Shown piece by piece: positions 6,094 through 15,348 of a DNA stretch of 64,000 nt (position 1 is the first letter of the stretch; each line of letters opens with the position of its first letter). This DNA is from Phaeobacter sp. G2 (GTDB lineage: Bacteria > Pseudomonadota > Alphaproteobacteria > Rhodobacterales > Rhodobacteraceae): positions 1,860,001 to 1,924,000 of the forward strand of contig CP104100.1 in assembly GCA_025163595.1 (NCBI GenBank). Reading direction: 5' to 3'. The translations under genes and the position numbers were made by a program. The notes beneath the pieces are model-generated. The model had not been told where the DNA came from and did no database searches. It saw only the letters and a list, made by a program, of their open reading frames with translations.

Positions 6094-7874
6094 TCCGCAA
6101 ACCGCTGCGCCCGCTGGCACGGATCCTGGACGCGCGCTCCAAGGGGGAAAACCCCGATGCGATTGAGAAAGAGAATATTCGACAGCGTCACGACGACATG
6201 CAGGTTAAATCGCGGCAACGCGCTGAGGGCCGTCTGCTGGTGCTGGGGGTGTTTTTTCTCTGTGCTTATGCGGCTGTAGCGGGGCGTATGGGGGTCATGG
6301 CGACCTCTGAGCCGCGCGAACCCGTTGCCAGTATCGCTGGCAGTTCCATTGCCATGCAGCGCGCCGATATCGTCGACCGTCAGGGGCGCCTTCTGGCGAC
6401 CAATTTTGAAACCCATTCGCTGTATGTGCAGACACAGCAACTGATTGATCCGCAAAACGCTGTGGACCGTCTGGTTGAGATCTTCCCGGACCTAGACCAT
6501 GCGGAGCTGTTGGCAAAGTTCACGGGCGCCCGCAAGTTCCTTTGGATCAAAAAGAAAATCAGCCCCGAGCAAAAGCAGGCGGTGCATGATATTGGTGACC
6601 CCGGGCTGTTGTTTGGCCCCCGCGAGATGCGCCTTTATCCCAATGGATCCGTTGCTGCCCATGTTCTGGGCGGAGCAAGCTTTGGCAAAGAGGGCGTCAG
6701 CGCCGCCGAAGTGATCGGGGTTGCAGGGGTGGAAAAGCAGTTCGACGACTACCTGCGCGACCCTGCCAATGGCAGCAAACCGCTGGCCCTGTCGCTGGAC
6801 CTTACCGTGCAGGCCGCAGCTGAGCGGGTGCTGGATGGCGGCATGAAGCTGATGAATGCCAAAGGCGCCACCTCAATCCTGATGGATGTGCATACCGGCG
6901 AGGTGATCTCGGTGGTGTCGCTGCCGGACTTTGACCCCAATGAACGTCCCGCGCCACCGACCTCTGGCTTTGACCCCTCGGTCAGCCCGCTGTTCAACCG
7001 TGCGGTGCAGGGCGTTTACGAGCTGGGCTCGACCTTCAAGATTTTCACCGCCGCCCAGGCGATGGACCTGGGGCTGGTGACACCGGATACCATCATCGAC
7101 ACCCGTGGTCCGCTGCGGTGGGGGAAGTTCTCGATCAAGGATTACCGCAACTACGGCAACGAGATGTCGGTGACCAAGATCATCGTGAAGTCCTCCAATA
7201 TCGGCACCGCCCGGTTGGCGCAGCAAATCGGCGCTGAGCGTCAGCGGGATTTCCTGGGCGAGCTTGGGATGCTGGAAGAAACCCCGTTTGAGATCGTCGA
7301 GGCGCAGGGCGGCAAGCCGTTGTTGCCTGCAAACTGGTCAGAGCTGTCGGCGATGACCATCTCCTATGGGCATGGGATTTCTACCACGCCGATGCATTTG
7401 GCGGCAGGCTATGCGGCGGTTGCTAACGGTGGCCGCTATGTCAGCCCGACCATTTTGAAACAGGATGGCCCGCAGTTGGGGCGCCGTATAATGTCGGAAC
7501 ACTCCGCCGAGGCGGCCCGGAGTATGCTGCGCCATGTGGTGACCGAAGGCACCGCCAGTTTTGCTCGGGTGCCAGGCTATCAGGTCGGTGGCAAGACAGG
7601 CACCGCCGACAAGCCCAGGCCGCTTGGCGGCTATTATGAGGACAAGGTGATCGCCACCTTTGCTTCGATCTTTCCGGCCCATGATCCCAAATATGTGCTG
7701 GTGGTAACGCTGGACGAACCCTCGGTCAGTGCCCATGGGGAGGAACGCCGCACCGCAGGCTGGACAGCGGTTCCGGTGGCCGCCGAAATGATCGGACGTC
7801 TGGCGCCGCTTTTGGGGCTCAGACCACAAGTTGAACCCGCTGAGGTGACTGGTATAACCCTCACCTCAAACTGA
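6090..7874 (+). CDS. ftsI: Septal peptidoglycan transpeptidase FtsI (PBP3)
   Basis: Class B penicillin-binding protein that cross-links septal peptidoglycan as partner of FtsW. Cytoplasmic N-terminus, one membrane anchor (about residues 48-68), a PBP-dimer domain (RADIVDRQGRLLATNF), then the transpeptidase domain with the catalytic Ser314-x-x-Lys317 (GSTFK), Ser368-Ser-Asn370 and Lys502-Thr-Gly504 motifs. 594 residues. Downstream, CCCGGC 7876-7881 / GCCGGG 7889-7894 forms a small hairpin before murE. Confidence 0.97.
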   Translation: MIRKPLRPLARILDARSKGENPDAIEKENIRQRHDDMQVKSRQRAEGRLLVLGVFFLCAYAAVAGRMGVMATSEPREPVASIAGSSIAMQRADIVDRQGRLLATNFETHSLYVQTQQLIDPQNAVDRLVEIFPDLDHAELLAKFTGARKFLWIKKKISPEQKQAVHDIGDPGLLFGPREMRLYPNGSVAAHVLGGASFGKEGVSAAEVIGVAGVEKQFDDYLRDPANGSKPLALSLDLTVQAAAERVLDGGMKLMNAKGATSILMDVHTGEVISVVSLPDFDPNERPAPPTSGFDPSVSPLFNRAVQGVYELGSTFKIFTAAQAMDLGLVTPDTIIDTRGPLRWGKFSIKDYRNYGNEMSVTKIIVKSSNIGTARLAQQIGAERQRDFLGELGMLEETPFEIVEAQGGKPLLPANWSELSAMTISYGHGISTTPMHLAAGYAAVANGGRYVSPTILKQDGPQLGRRIMSEHSAEAARSMLRHVVTEGTASFARVPGYQVGGKTGTADKPRPLGGYYEDKVIATFASIFPAHDPKYVLVVTLDEPSVSAHGEERRTAGWTAVPVAAEMIGRLAPLLGLRPQVEPAEVTGITLTSN

Positions 7875-7918
7875 TCCCGGCGAGTGATGCCGGGCCAAAT
7901 ACCTGGTGAGGGCCGCAG

Positions 7919-9418
7919 ATGCGCAGCAACCCCGACGATACTTCTGATCTCCGCCCTCTGAGCGAGCTGGGTCTTACCGCCCGTGGCGGCGCGGATCCTC
8001 TGATTTCCGGGCTCTCGGTGGACAGCCGTGGGGTTTCTGAGGGAACGCTCTTTGCCGCCCTGCCGGGCAGTCTGGTTCATGGTGCCAAATTCATCTCGGC
8101 GGCGCTGGAGCAGGGGGCGGTTGCCATCCTGACCGATGCCGCAGGCGCCAGGATCGCCGCAAAACCTCTGGAGCAGAGCCATGCGGCTCTGGTGATCGTC
8201 GAAGATCCGCGCCAGGCGCTGGCCTATGCCTCGGCGCTTTGGTTTGGCGCTCAGCCGCAGACGATGGTTGCGGTGACCGGCACCAATGGCAAAACCTCGG
8301 TGGCGACCTTTGTGCGCCAGATCTGGTGCGCTCTGGGCCATGCGGCGGTCAACCTGGGCACCACCGGGATCGAGGGCGCCTGGAGCCACCCATTGGCCCA
8401 TACCACCCCCGAACCCATCACCCTGCACCGCGCCCTGGCCAAGGCGGCGGAGGCGGGTGTCACCCATGCGGCGATGGAGGCGTCGTCCCATGGGTTGGAT
8501 CAGTGTCGCCTTGACGGTGTGCAGCTGGCGGCGGCGGGTTTTACCAATTTCACCCAGGATCATCTGGATTACCACGAAACATTCGAGGCCTATTTTGCCG
8601 CCAAGGCGGGCTTGTTCCGCCGGGTTCTGCCCGAAGATGGTGTGGCGGTGATCAATATGAATGATCCGCGTGGCGCCGAGATGCGCGCGGTGGCCGCCGC
8701 GCGCGGCCAGGAGGTGATCAGCATTGGCCGGGGGTTGGGTGATATCAGCCTCACCGGGCAGCGGTTTGATGACACCGGGCAGGATCTGCGGTTCAACTGG
8801 CATGACCGCCCGTTTCAGGTGCGGCTGAACCTGATCGGTGGCTTTCAGGCGGAAAACGTGCTTTTGGCCTGCGGGCTGGTGATTGCGGGTGGTGAAGACC
8901 CGGCGGCAGTGTTTGACACCCTGCCGCAGCTGACCACGGTGCGCGGCCGCATGCAGCATGCGGCAACCCGCGACAATGGCGCCTCTGTGTTTGTCGACTA
9001 CGCCCATACGCCGGATGCGGTGGCCACCGCGATCAAGGCCCTGCGCCCGCATGTGCTGGGGCGACTGATTGCCATCATCGGTGCCGGCGGCGATCGCGAT
9101 GCCACGAAACGCCCGCTGATGGGGCAGGCCGGGCAGGACAATGCCGATGTTGTCATCGTGACCGATGATAATCCGCGTAGCGAAGATCCGGCTGTCATTC
9201 GCGCTGCAGTAAAGGGCGGCGCACCAGATGCGCTGGAGGTCGGCGACCGGGCTGAAGCGATCCTGCGCGGTGTCGATATGCTGGGTACCGGCGATGTGCT
9301 GCTGATCTGTGGCAAGGGCCATGAGAGCGGCCAGGTGGTTGGCAGTGATGTCCTGCCCTTTGATGATGTGGAGCAGGCCAGCATGGCTGTTTCCGTTTTG
9401 GATGGAAAAGCAATATGA
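7919..9418 (+). CDS. murE: UDP-MurNAc-L-Ala-D-Glu:meso-diaminopimelate ligase MurE
   Basis: Cytosolic ATP-dependent ligase adding the third residue of the stem peptide. Mur-ligase ATP loop VTGTNGKTSVATF near residue 119. The substrate-selecting motif DNPR (TDDNPRSEDP) is present, which marks specificity for meso-diaminopimelate rather than lysine. YAHTPDA and the C-terminal GKGHE are also seen. 499 residues. GAGG lies about 8 nt before the ATG. The last 4 bp overlap murF in ATGA. Confidence 0.97.
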   Translation: MRSNPDDTSDLRPLSELGLTARGGADPLISGLSVDSRGVSEGTLFAALPGSLVHGAKFISAALEQGAVAILTDAAGARIAAKPLEQSHAALVIVEDPRQALAYASALWFGAQPQTMVAVTGTNGKTSVATFVRQIWCALGHAAVNLGTTGIEGAWSHPLAHTTPEPITLHRALAKAAEAGVTHAAMEASSHGLDQCRLDGVQLAAAGFTNFTQDHLDYHETFEAYFAAKAGLFRRVLPEDGVAVINMNDPRGAEMRAVAAARGQEVISIGRGLGDISLTGQRFDDTGQDLRFNWHDRPFQVRLNLIGGFQAENVLLACGLVIAGGEDPAAVFDTLPQLTTVRGRMQHAATRDNGASVFVDYAHTPDAVATAIKALRPHVLGRLIAIIGAGGDRDATKRPLMGQAGQDNADVVIVTDDNPRSEDPAVIRAAVKGGAPDALEVGDRAEAILRGVDMLGTGDVLLICGKGHESGQVVGSDVLPFDDVEQASMAVSVLDGKAI

Positions 9419-10869
9419 GCGCGCTTTGGACAGCGGCAGAGGCCGCAACCGCAACCGGCGGCGAGGCCACAGGTGGCAGGACTGGTGGCAGCACTGGCGG
9501 CAGCGCAGGAGACTGGCAGGTCTCGGGCCTGTCGATTGACACCCGCACCTTGCAGCCGGGCGATTTGTTTGTGGCCCTGAAGGCGGCGCGTGACGGCCAT
9601 GATTTTGTGGCACAGGCGCTGGAAAAAGGCGCCGGGGCTGCGCTGGTCAGCCATCGCCCAGAAGGGGTCGCGGCAGACGCGCCCCTACTGATTGTCGAGG
9701 ATGTGCAGACGGCGCTGGAAGCCCTGGGGCAGGCGGCGCGGGCGCGCACCCGGGCCAAGGTGATTGCCGTCACCGGCTCGGTTGGCAAAACCTCGACCAA
9801 GGAAATGCTGGCCTGCATGTTGGCCGATCAGGGCCGCACCCATGCGGCTGTGGCCAGTTACAACAACCATTGGGGGGTGCCGCTGACCCTGGCGCGGATG
9901 CCGCGCGACACTGAATTTGCAGTGATCGAGATTGGCATGAACCACCCGGGCGAGATCGCACCCCTGGCCCTGCAGGCGCGCCCCCATGTGGCCATGGTGA
10001 CCACAGTGGCAGCGGTGCATCTGGAGGCCTTTGACGATGTGGCGGCTATCGCCCGTGAAAAAGCCGCCATCATGCAGGGGCTGGAGCCCGGCGGTGTGGC
10101 GGTTTTGAATGCCGATATCGACAAGGCGCAGGTTTTGGCGCAGGAGGCACAAAGGCTGGGCGTCTCACAGCTGTGGTTTGGCGCGGCCGCAACAGACTAC
10201 AGGGTGCTGACCACTCAGATCCGGGGTGAGGACACAGTTGCCGAGGTGCAATGCGGGGCGCAGGCTTTGAGCCTCACCATCCAGTCTCTGGGCGCGCATT
10301 TTGCGATGAATGCTCTGGGCGCGCTGGCCTGTGTTGCGGCGGTGGGCGCGGATGTGCGCCGGGCAGCGCAGGTTCTGGCCCTGTGGTCGCCGGTTCAGGG
10401 ACGTGGCGCCCGGGTCGAGGTTGAGATGGGTGGCGGCAAGCTGCTGATCCTGGATGACAGCTATAACGCCAACCCCACTTCGATGGCGGCGGCTCTGGCG
10501 GTGCTGGCGGCGACGCCAAAGCTGGCAGCGCAGGGGGGTGGGGCCGCGCCTGCCGGGCGCAAGATTGCCTATCTTGGCGATATGGGCGAGCTGGGCCCGC
10601 AGGAGGCCGCGCTGCATGCCGGTCTTGCCGATCTGGCGGCGCTGGAGGCGCTGGACAGCATCCATTGCATCGGTCCGCTGATGGCCCATCTGCACGCAGC
10701 CTTACCTCTGGAAAAGCGCGGCAACCACTACGCAACCGCAGCGGATGTGCTGCCTGATTTGCCTGCGCAGCTGCGCTGTGGCGATATTGTGCTGGCCAAG
10801 GGATCTTTAAGCGCCGGGCTCTCCAAGGTCGTTGACGGCATCCGGGAATTGGGTCATGGCAAGCGCTAA
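9415..10869 (+). CDS. murF: UDP-MurNAc-tripeptide:D-Ala-D-Ala ligase MurF
   Basis: Completes the UDP-MurNAc-pentapeptide with D-Ala-D-Ala made by Ddl (encoded further down the cluster). ATP loop VTGSVGKTSTKEML, the NNHWGVPLTLARMP segment and LDDSYNANPTSM are family hallmarks. 484 residues. A Gly/Thr-rich low-complexity stretch (residues about 9-26, GGEATGGRTGGSTGGSAG) near the N-terminus is unusual and looks like a local insertion in the DNA repeat GGTGGCA. It overlaps murE by 4 bp. Confidence 0.96.
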   Translation: MSALWTAAEAATATGGEATGGRTGGSTGGSAGDWQVSGLSIDTRTLQPGDLFVALKAARDGHDFVAQALEKGAGAALVSHRPEGVAADAPLLIVEDVQTALEALGQAARARTRAKVIAVTGSVGKTSTKEMLACMLADQGRTHAAVASYNNHWGVPLTLARMPRDTEFAVIEIGMNHPGEIAPLALQARPHVAMVTTVAAVHLEAFDDVAAIAREKAAIMQGLEPGGVAVLNADIDKAQVLAQEAQRLGVSQLWFGAAATDYRVLTTQIRGEDTVAEVQCGAQALSLTIQSLGAHFAMNALGALACVAAVGADVRRAAQVLALWSPVQGRGARVEVEMGGGKLLILDDSYNANPTSMAAALAVLAATPKLAAQGGGAAPAGRKIAYLGDMGELGPQEAALHAGLADLAALEALDSIHCIGPLMAHLHAALPLEKRGNHYATAADVLPDLPAQLRCGDIVLAKGSLSAGLSKVVDGIRELGHGKR

Positions 10870-10906
10870 TCTTGAAACTTAACCTAAAGGCGAGGATCAA
10901 TCCGAG

Positions 10907-11989
10907 ATGCTCTATTGGCTGACAGCCCTGTCGGATGGCGGCGATTTCTTCAACCTGTTCCGCTATATCACCTTCCGGGCAGGGGGCGCGTTTATGACGG
11001 CGCTTCTGTTTGGCTTTTTGTTTGGCAAACCGCTGATCAATGTGCTGCGCCGCAGGCAGGGCAAAGGACAGCCGATCCGCGATGACGGGCCAGAGGGGCA
11101 TTTCACCAAGGCGGGCACGCCAACAATGGGCGGGTTGCTTATTGTCGGGGCGCTGTTGACCGCGACTTTGATCTGGGCGCGGCTGGACAATCCCTTTGTC
11201 TGGCTGGTGCTGTTTGTCACCCTGTCGTTTGCGCTGATTGGTTTTGCCGATGACTACGCCAAGGTGTCCAAGCAGAACACTGCCGGAGTGTCGGGCAAGG
11301 TGCGGCTGCTATTGGGGATCATCATTGCGGTGATTGCGGCGCTCTGCGCCCGGGCCTTCCACCCTGAGGCGCTGCAGAACCAGCTGGCGCTACCGGTGTT
11401 CAAGGACACGCTGATCAATTTGGGCTATTTCTATGTGCCCTTTGTGATTTGCGTCATCGTCGGCTCTGCCAATGCGGTGAACCTGACCGATGGGCTGGAT
11501 GGTCTGGCGATCATGCCGGTGATGATCGCGGCGGGGACGCTGGGGGTGATTGCCTATGCGGTTGGCCGGGTCGATTTCACCGAATATCTGGATGTGCACT
11601 ATGTACCGGGAACCGGCGAGATCCTGATCTTTGCCGCCGCGCTGTTTGGTGGGGGCTTGGGCTTTTTGTGGTACAATGCGCCTCCGGCTGCGGTCTTTAT
11701 GGGCGACACCGGTTCGCTTGCGCTTGGGGGGGCCTTGGGGGCCATCGCGGTGGTCACCAAACATGAGCTGGTCTGGGCCATCGTTGGTGGGTTGTTTGTG
11801 TTGGAGGCCCTGTCGGTGATCATTCAGGTGCTTTATTTTAAACGCACCGGTCGGCGGGTGTTCCTGATGGCGCCGATCCACCACCACTATGAGAAAAAGG
11901 GCTGGGCTGAACCCACCATTGTGATCCGGTTCTGGATCATTGCCTTGATCCTGGCGATGATTGGTCTGGCCACCTTGAAAGTGCGCTAG
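10907..11989 (+). CDS. mraY: Phospho-MurNAc-pentapeptide transferase MraY
   Basis: Integral inner-membrane enzyme that moves phospho-MurNAc-pentapeptide to undecaprenyl phosphate, forming lipid I. About ten hydrophobic spans. The catalytic aspartates lie in GFADDYAKV and [10 protein letters not shown], the HHHYEKKGW motif is present, and the N-terminal [18 protein letters not shown] is typical. 360 residues, as in E. coli. It is followed by a 296 bp gap with a palindromic repeat, so the operon may be interrupted before murD. Confidence 0.97.
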   Translation: MLYWLTALSDGGDFFNLFRYITFRAGGAFMTALLFGFLFGKPLINVLRRRQGKGQPIRDDGPEGHFTKAGTPTMGGLLIVGALLTATLIWARLDNPFVWLVLFVTLSFALIGFADDYAKVSKQNTAGVSGKVRLLLGIIIAVIAALCARAFHPEALQNQLALPVFKDTLINLGYFYVPFVICVIVGSANAVNLTDGLDGLAIMPVMIAAGTLGVIAYAVGRVDFTEYLDVHYVPGTGEILIFAAALFGGGLGFLWYNAPPAAVFMGDTGSLALGGALGAIAVVTKHELVWAIVGGLFVLEALSVIIQVLYFKRTGRRVFLMAPIHHHYEKKGWAEPTIVIRFWIIALILAMIGLATLKVR

Positions 11990-12094
11990 TTACTCTGGCC
12001 GCGCCAGCCTGTGTCGCAGAAACGAATGCAAAGAAGGTGGCCTCGGCCGCCTTTTTTGTTGCCCCTATTTGTTGTTCTTTATTCTTACGAAAAG

Positions 12095-12170
12095 GGGGGG
12101 CTCCCGCCAATTTCGAGAGGCTTTGCCTCTCTGCCAATTGTTGGGGGTGGCAGAGCCCTGCGGGCTCTGC
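12095..12170 (-). repeat. Palindromic two-hairpin repeat element, copy 1
   Basis: On the plus strand the box GGGGGGCTCCCGCC (12095-12108) is followed by stem GAGAGGC 12115-12121 / GCCTCTC 12125-12131, the spacer TGCCAATTGTTGGGGGTG, and stem GCAGAGCCC 12150-12158 / GGGCTCTGC 12162-12170. Read on the minus strand this is hairpin A, spacer, hairpin B, then GGCGGGAGCCCCCC. The same plan recurs at 36710, 36836 and 61102. It fills most of the mraY-murD gap. Confidence 0.7.
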
Positions 12171-12285
12171 GGTTGCGCCTGTGGATGCGTATGTAGGGAT
12201 GCCTGAAGGGATCCTGTGAGCTCTTGCAAGTGGGACTGCTGCGGTGCACTGTGCGGCGAAAATTTGATCAAGTGTGAGGTAGGCG

Positions 12286-13683
12286 ATGATCCCGGTTCAA
12301 GGGTTTGAAGGCGCGAGGGTTGCCGTTTTGGGGCTGGGACGGTCTGGCCTGGCCACGGCGCGGGCGCTGCTGGCAGGCGGCGCCACCCCGGTGTGTTGGG
12401 ATGATCAGCAACAGGCGCGGGACCGGGCCGAGGCTGAGGGGTTTGAGCTGCGGGATCTGCACCGGCAGGGCGCCTTTGATGATATCGCCACTCTGGTGAC
12501 CTCGCCGGGGATCCCGCATCTTTATCCGCAGCCAAACCCGGTGATCCGCGCCGCGCTGCAGGCGGGGGTGCCGGTGGACAATGACATCGGGCTGTTTTTT
12601 GCGTCATTGCCCGCCCAGGGCTGGGACATGCTGGACCAGCCGCCCAAGGTGGTGGCCATCACTGGCTCCAACGGTAAATCCACCACGGTGGCGCTGCTGC
12701 ATCATATCCTGGAAAGCGTTGGTCGTGACAGCCAGATGGCAGGCAATATCGGCCGTGGCGTGCTGGATATCGACCCGCCCGGAGAGGCCGGTGTTGTGGT
12801 GCTGGAACTGTCCAGTTACCAGACCGAACTGGCCCGCGCCCTGACCCCGGATGTGGCCATCCTGACCAATCTGTCGCCGGACCATCTGGACCGCCATGCC
12901 GGGCTGGGGGGGTACTTTGCCGCCAAACGCAGGCTGTTTGCCGAAGGTGGGCCGGACCGGGCCATCATTGGCATTGATGAGGACGAAGGCCTGTTTCTGG
13001 CGGGGCAGATGTCACAGGCCTCCAGCGATGACCGGGTGATCCGGGTGGCCACGGGGCGCAAGTTGAGCGGGCCGGGCTGGCAGGTCTTTGCCCGCAAAGG
13101 ATTCCTTAGCGAGATGCGCAAGGGGCGGCAGGTGGGCGCGATTGATCTGCGCCAGATGATGGGCTTGCCCGGAGCGCACAACCATCAGAATGCCTGCGCT
13201 GCCTATGCGGCGGCGCGGGTCCTGGGGCTGGCGCCGCGGGTGATTGAAGCGGCCCTGGCCACCTATCCCGGATTGCCGCACCGCAGCCAGACCGTGGCCG
13301 AGGTGGCGGGGGTGCGCTATGTCAATGACAGCAAGGCCACCAATCTGGACAGTGCCGCCAAAGCATTGAGCGCCTTTAAGAATATCCGCTGGATCTGCGG
13401 TGGATTGGAAAAAGAGGGCGGCCTGGGCGCGCTTGGCGGTCAGACTGGATCGGTGCGCAAAGCCTATGTGATTGGCCGCGAGGCTGCGGGCTTTGCCATG
13501 CAGCTGGATGTGGAGGCGGAGGTCTGCACCACAATGGAGCGGGCGGTCGCCTGCGCGGTGGCAGATGCAGAGCCCGGCGATGTGGTGCTATTGGCGCCTG
13601 CGGCGGCGAGCTTTGATCAATATGACAATTTCGAACGGCGCGGCGATGATTTCATTTCTGAAGTTCACAAGCAATTGGGCTGA
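12286..13683 (+). CDS. murD: UDP-MurNAc-L-Ala:D-Glu ligase MurD
   Basis: Cytosolic ligase adding D-glutamate as second stem residue. N-terminal Rossmann-like [17 protein letters not shown] loop [18 protein letters not shown], then [10 protein letters not shown] and the C-terminal NDSKATN and GGLEKEG motifs. 465 residues. GAGG sits 6 nt upstream of the ATG. It has its own leader after the palindromic repeat and may be transcribed from a local promoter. Confidence 0.96.
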   Translation: MIPVQGFEGARVAVLGLGRSGLATARALLAGGATPVCWDDQQQARDRAEAEGFELRDLHRQGAFDDIATLVTSPGIPHLYPQPNPVIRAALQAGVPVDNDIGLFFASLPAQGWDMLDQPPKVVAITGSNGKSTTVALLHHILESVGRDSQMAGNIGRGVLDIDPPGEAGVVVLELSSYQTELARALTPDVAILTNLSPDHLDRHAGLGGYFAAKRRLFAEGGPDRAIIGIDEDEGLFLAGQMSQASSDDRVIRVATGRKLSGPGWQVFARKGFLSEMRKGRQVGAIDLRQMMGLPGAHNHQNACAAYAAARVLGLAPRVIEAALATYPGLPHRSQTVAEVAGVRYVNDSKATNLDSAAKALSAFKNIRWICGGLEKEGGLGALGGQTGSVRKAYVIGREAAGFAMQLDVEAEVCTTMERAVACAVADAEPGDVVLLAPAAASFDQYDNFERRGDDFISEVHKQLG

Positions 13684-13925
13684 TTTTTTAGCGAGGTTTT
13701 GGCTGGGGGGGGCTCGGGTTCACCAAAACGGAAAACCCGTTTCGGAACCACCCCCGCCAATGCCCTTGCTGACAGGAGCCGCGTCCGGTTCAAGAGAAAT
13801 AACCGCATCCCCGCTGGGAGCGGGGCCCCGCGGCGATTTCTCCTGAGCCTGCCGCTCTTCTCCTGCCTGCTCAGGGGCAGGCGAGGGTGGCTCCGAAACG
13901 GAAATTCCGCAATGGCGAGGGACGA
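13684..13925. other. Convergent gap rich in palindromes
   Basis: It lies between murD (plus) and the flavoprotein gene (minus). Stem CCCCGCT 13809-13815 / AGCGGGG 13819-13825 is nested in GAGAAAT 13794-13800 / ATTTCTC 13836-13842. CCTGAGC 13842-13848 / GCTCAGG 13869-13875 follows. AAACGG / CCGTTT arms lie near 13735-13745. It probably terminates transcription from both sides. No coding signal. Confidence 0.55.
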
Positions 13926-15140
13926 TCAGGCGCCAGTTGCGTTACCGGTGGCATTTCCGGCGGCGATGGCTTGGCCTGCGGCATGGCCCGAAGCCCAGGC
14001 CCATTGGAAGTTGTAGCCGCCCAACCACCCGGTGACATCGACGGCCTCGCCAATGGCAAAGAGGCCGGGCTGGGATTTGGCCTGCATGGTTTTGGACGAT
14101 AGCGCATCGGTGTCGATGCCGCCCAGGGTGACTTCGGCGGTGCGGTAGCCTTCTGAACCACCGGGGGTGAGCTGCCAGCTCTGCAATGTATCGCAGAGGG
14201 CCTGTAGTGCGGCGTCTGACTGATCCGCCAACCGGCCGGTGATGGCGAATTCTGCGGTGAGGAAGTCCACCAGACGTCCCGGAAGATGGCGGGCAATTTC
14301 AGTGGTGAGGGCGCGGCGACCCTGGGCCTGGCGCTGATCGCGCAACAGGGTGAACAGATCGGTCTGGGGGATCAGGTTGACGGTGATCGCTTCGCCCTCA
14401 TGCCAATAGGAGGAGAGTTGCAGCACCGCAGGGCCGGAGAGGCCACGATGGGTAAACAACAGGGCTTCGTCAAAGTTGGCGCGGTTGTTGGACAGGCGCG
14501 CGGGCAGGGCGGTGCCAGCCAGAGCGGTGAACCGCCCCTCGGGAAAGGTGAAGGGAACCAGGCCCGGGTGGGTGTCAATCAACGGCAGGTCAAATTGGCG
14601 GGCTATGTCATAGGCGAGGCCGGTGGCGCCCATCTTGGGGATGCTTTTGCCGCCGGTGGCCAGCACCAGATTGGCGCAGCTCACCCGTTGCGGGCTGCCA
14701 TCGCGCAGCAGTGTCAGCTGGTAGTGGCCGCCCTCATAGCGGACTTTCTCAACCGAGGTTTTGAGCCAGAGTTGCGCCCCCGCCTGTGTCAGCTCCTCCA
14801 CCAGCATGGCGACGATCTGTTTGGCGGAGCCATCGCAAAACAACTGGCCCAGGGTCTTTTCATGCCAGGCGATGCCGTGCCGGTCGACCAGCGAGATAAA
14901 ATCCCATTGGCTATAGCGGGCCAGGGCGGATTTGCAGAAATGCGGGTTCCGCGACAGGTAGTTCTCCGGGGTGACGTCCAGATTGGTGAAATTGCTGCGC
15001 CCGCCGCCTGAAATGCGGATCTTTTCACCCGGGGATTTAGCGTGGTCCACCACCAGGCAGTCGCCGCCTGCATGGGCAGCACACATCATGCCGGCGGCGC
15101 CAGCGCCGAGAATCACGGTGTTTACAAACATTCTGTGCAT
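13926..15140 (-). CDS. HI0933-like FAD-dependent flavoprotein (PP_4765/BaiN type)
   Basis: Flavoprotein of unknown substrate. The N-terminal dinucleotide-binding motif VILGAGAAGMMCAAHAG and KIRISGGGRSNFTN are diagnostic of the HI0933/YhiN group, as is VLATGGKSIPKMGATG in the middle. The C-terminus has GLFAIGEAVDVTGWLGGYNFQWAWASG, a second FAD contact. 404 residues. Start at 15140; an equally possible ATG is at 15131. It stands alone, reversed, in the middle of the otherwise plus-strand dcw cluster between murD and ftsW. No link to cell-wall synthesis is evident. Confidence 0.88.
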   Translation of the reverse strand: MHRMFVNTVILGAGAAGMMCAAHAGGDCLVVDHAKSPGEKIRISGGGRSNFTNLDVTPENYLSRNPHFCKSALARYSQWDFISLVDRHGIAWHEKTLGQLFCDGSAKQIVAMLVEELTQAGAQLWLKTSVEKVRYEGGHYQLTLLRDGSPQRVSCANLVLATGGKSIPKMGATGLAYDIARQFDLPLIDTHPGLVPFTFPEGRFTALAGTALPARLSNNRANFDEALLFTHRGLSGPAVLQLSSYWHEGEAITVNLIPQTDLFTLLRDQRQAQGRRALTTEIARHLPGRLVDFLTAEFAITGRLADQSDAALQALCDTLQSWQLTPGGSEGYRTAEVTLGGIDTDALSSKTMQAKSQPGLFAIGEAVDVTGWLGGYNFQWAWASGHAAGQAIAAGNATGNATGA

Positions 15141-15348
15141 CCATCACGGATGGGCCAGTGGCGCAAGGGGCGAGCCTCAGGGGGGGGCAGCTGAGCGCTG
15201 TGGCAGTGGGAAACGGGGCGGCGCATAGAGGCTGCAAAAACCTGCTGTTGCATCATCAATGGGCTGGCTTGAAGCGCAGTTTGCGGTTACGCTGTCTGCA
15301 ATGACCCCAAAATGGGGCTGATTTTGAGGCAAAACTGGCGGTAATCCC

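Noticed and set aside
7634..9613. Long open frame (659 codons) on the minus strand across ftsI/murE
   Set aside because: Entirely antisense to murE and neighbours with all conserved Mur/PBP motifs on the plus strand; its product has Arg/His/Gln-rich shadow composition.
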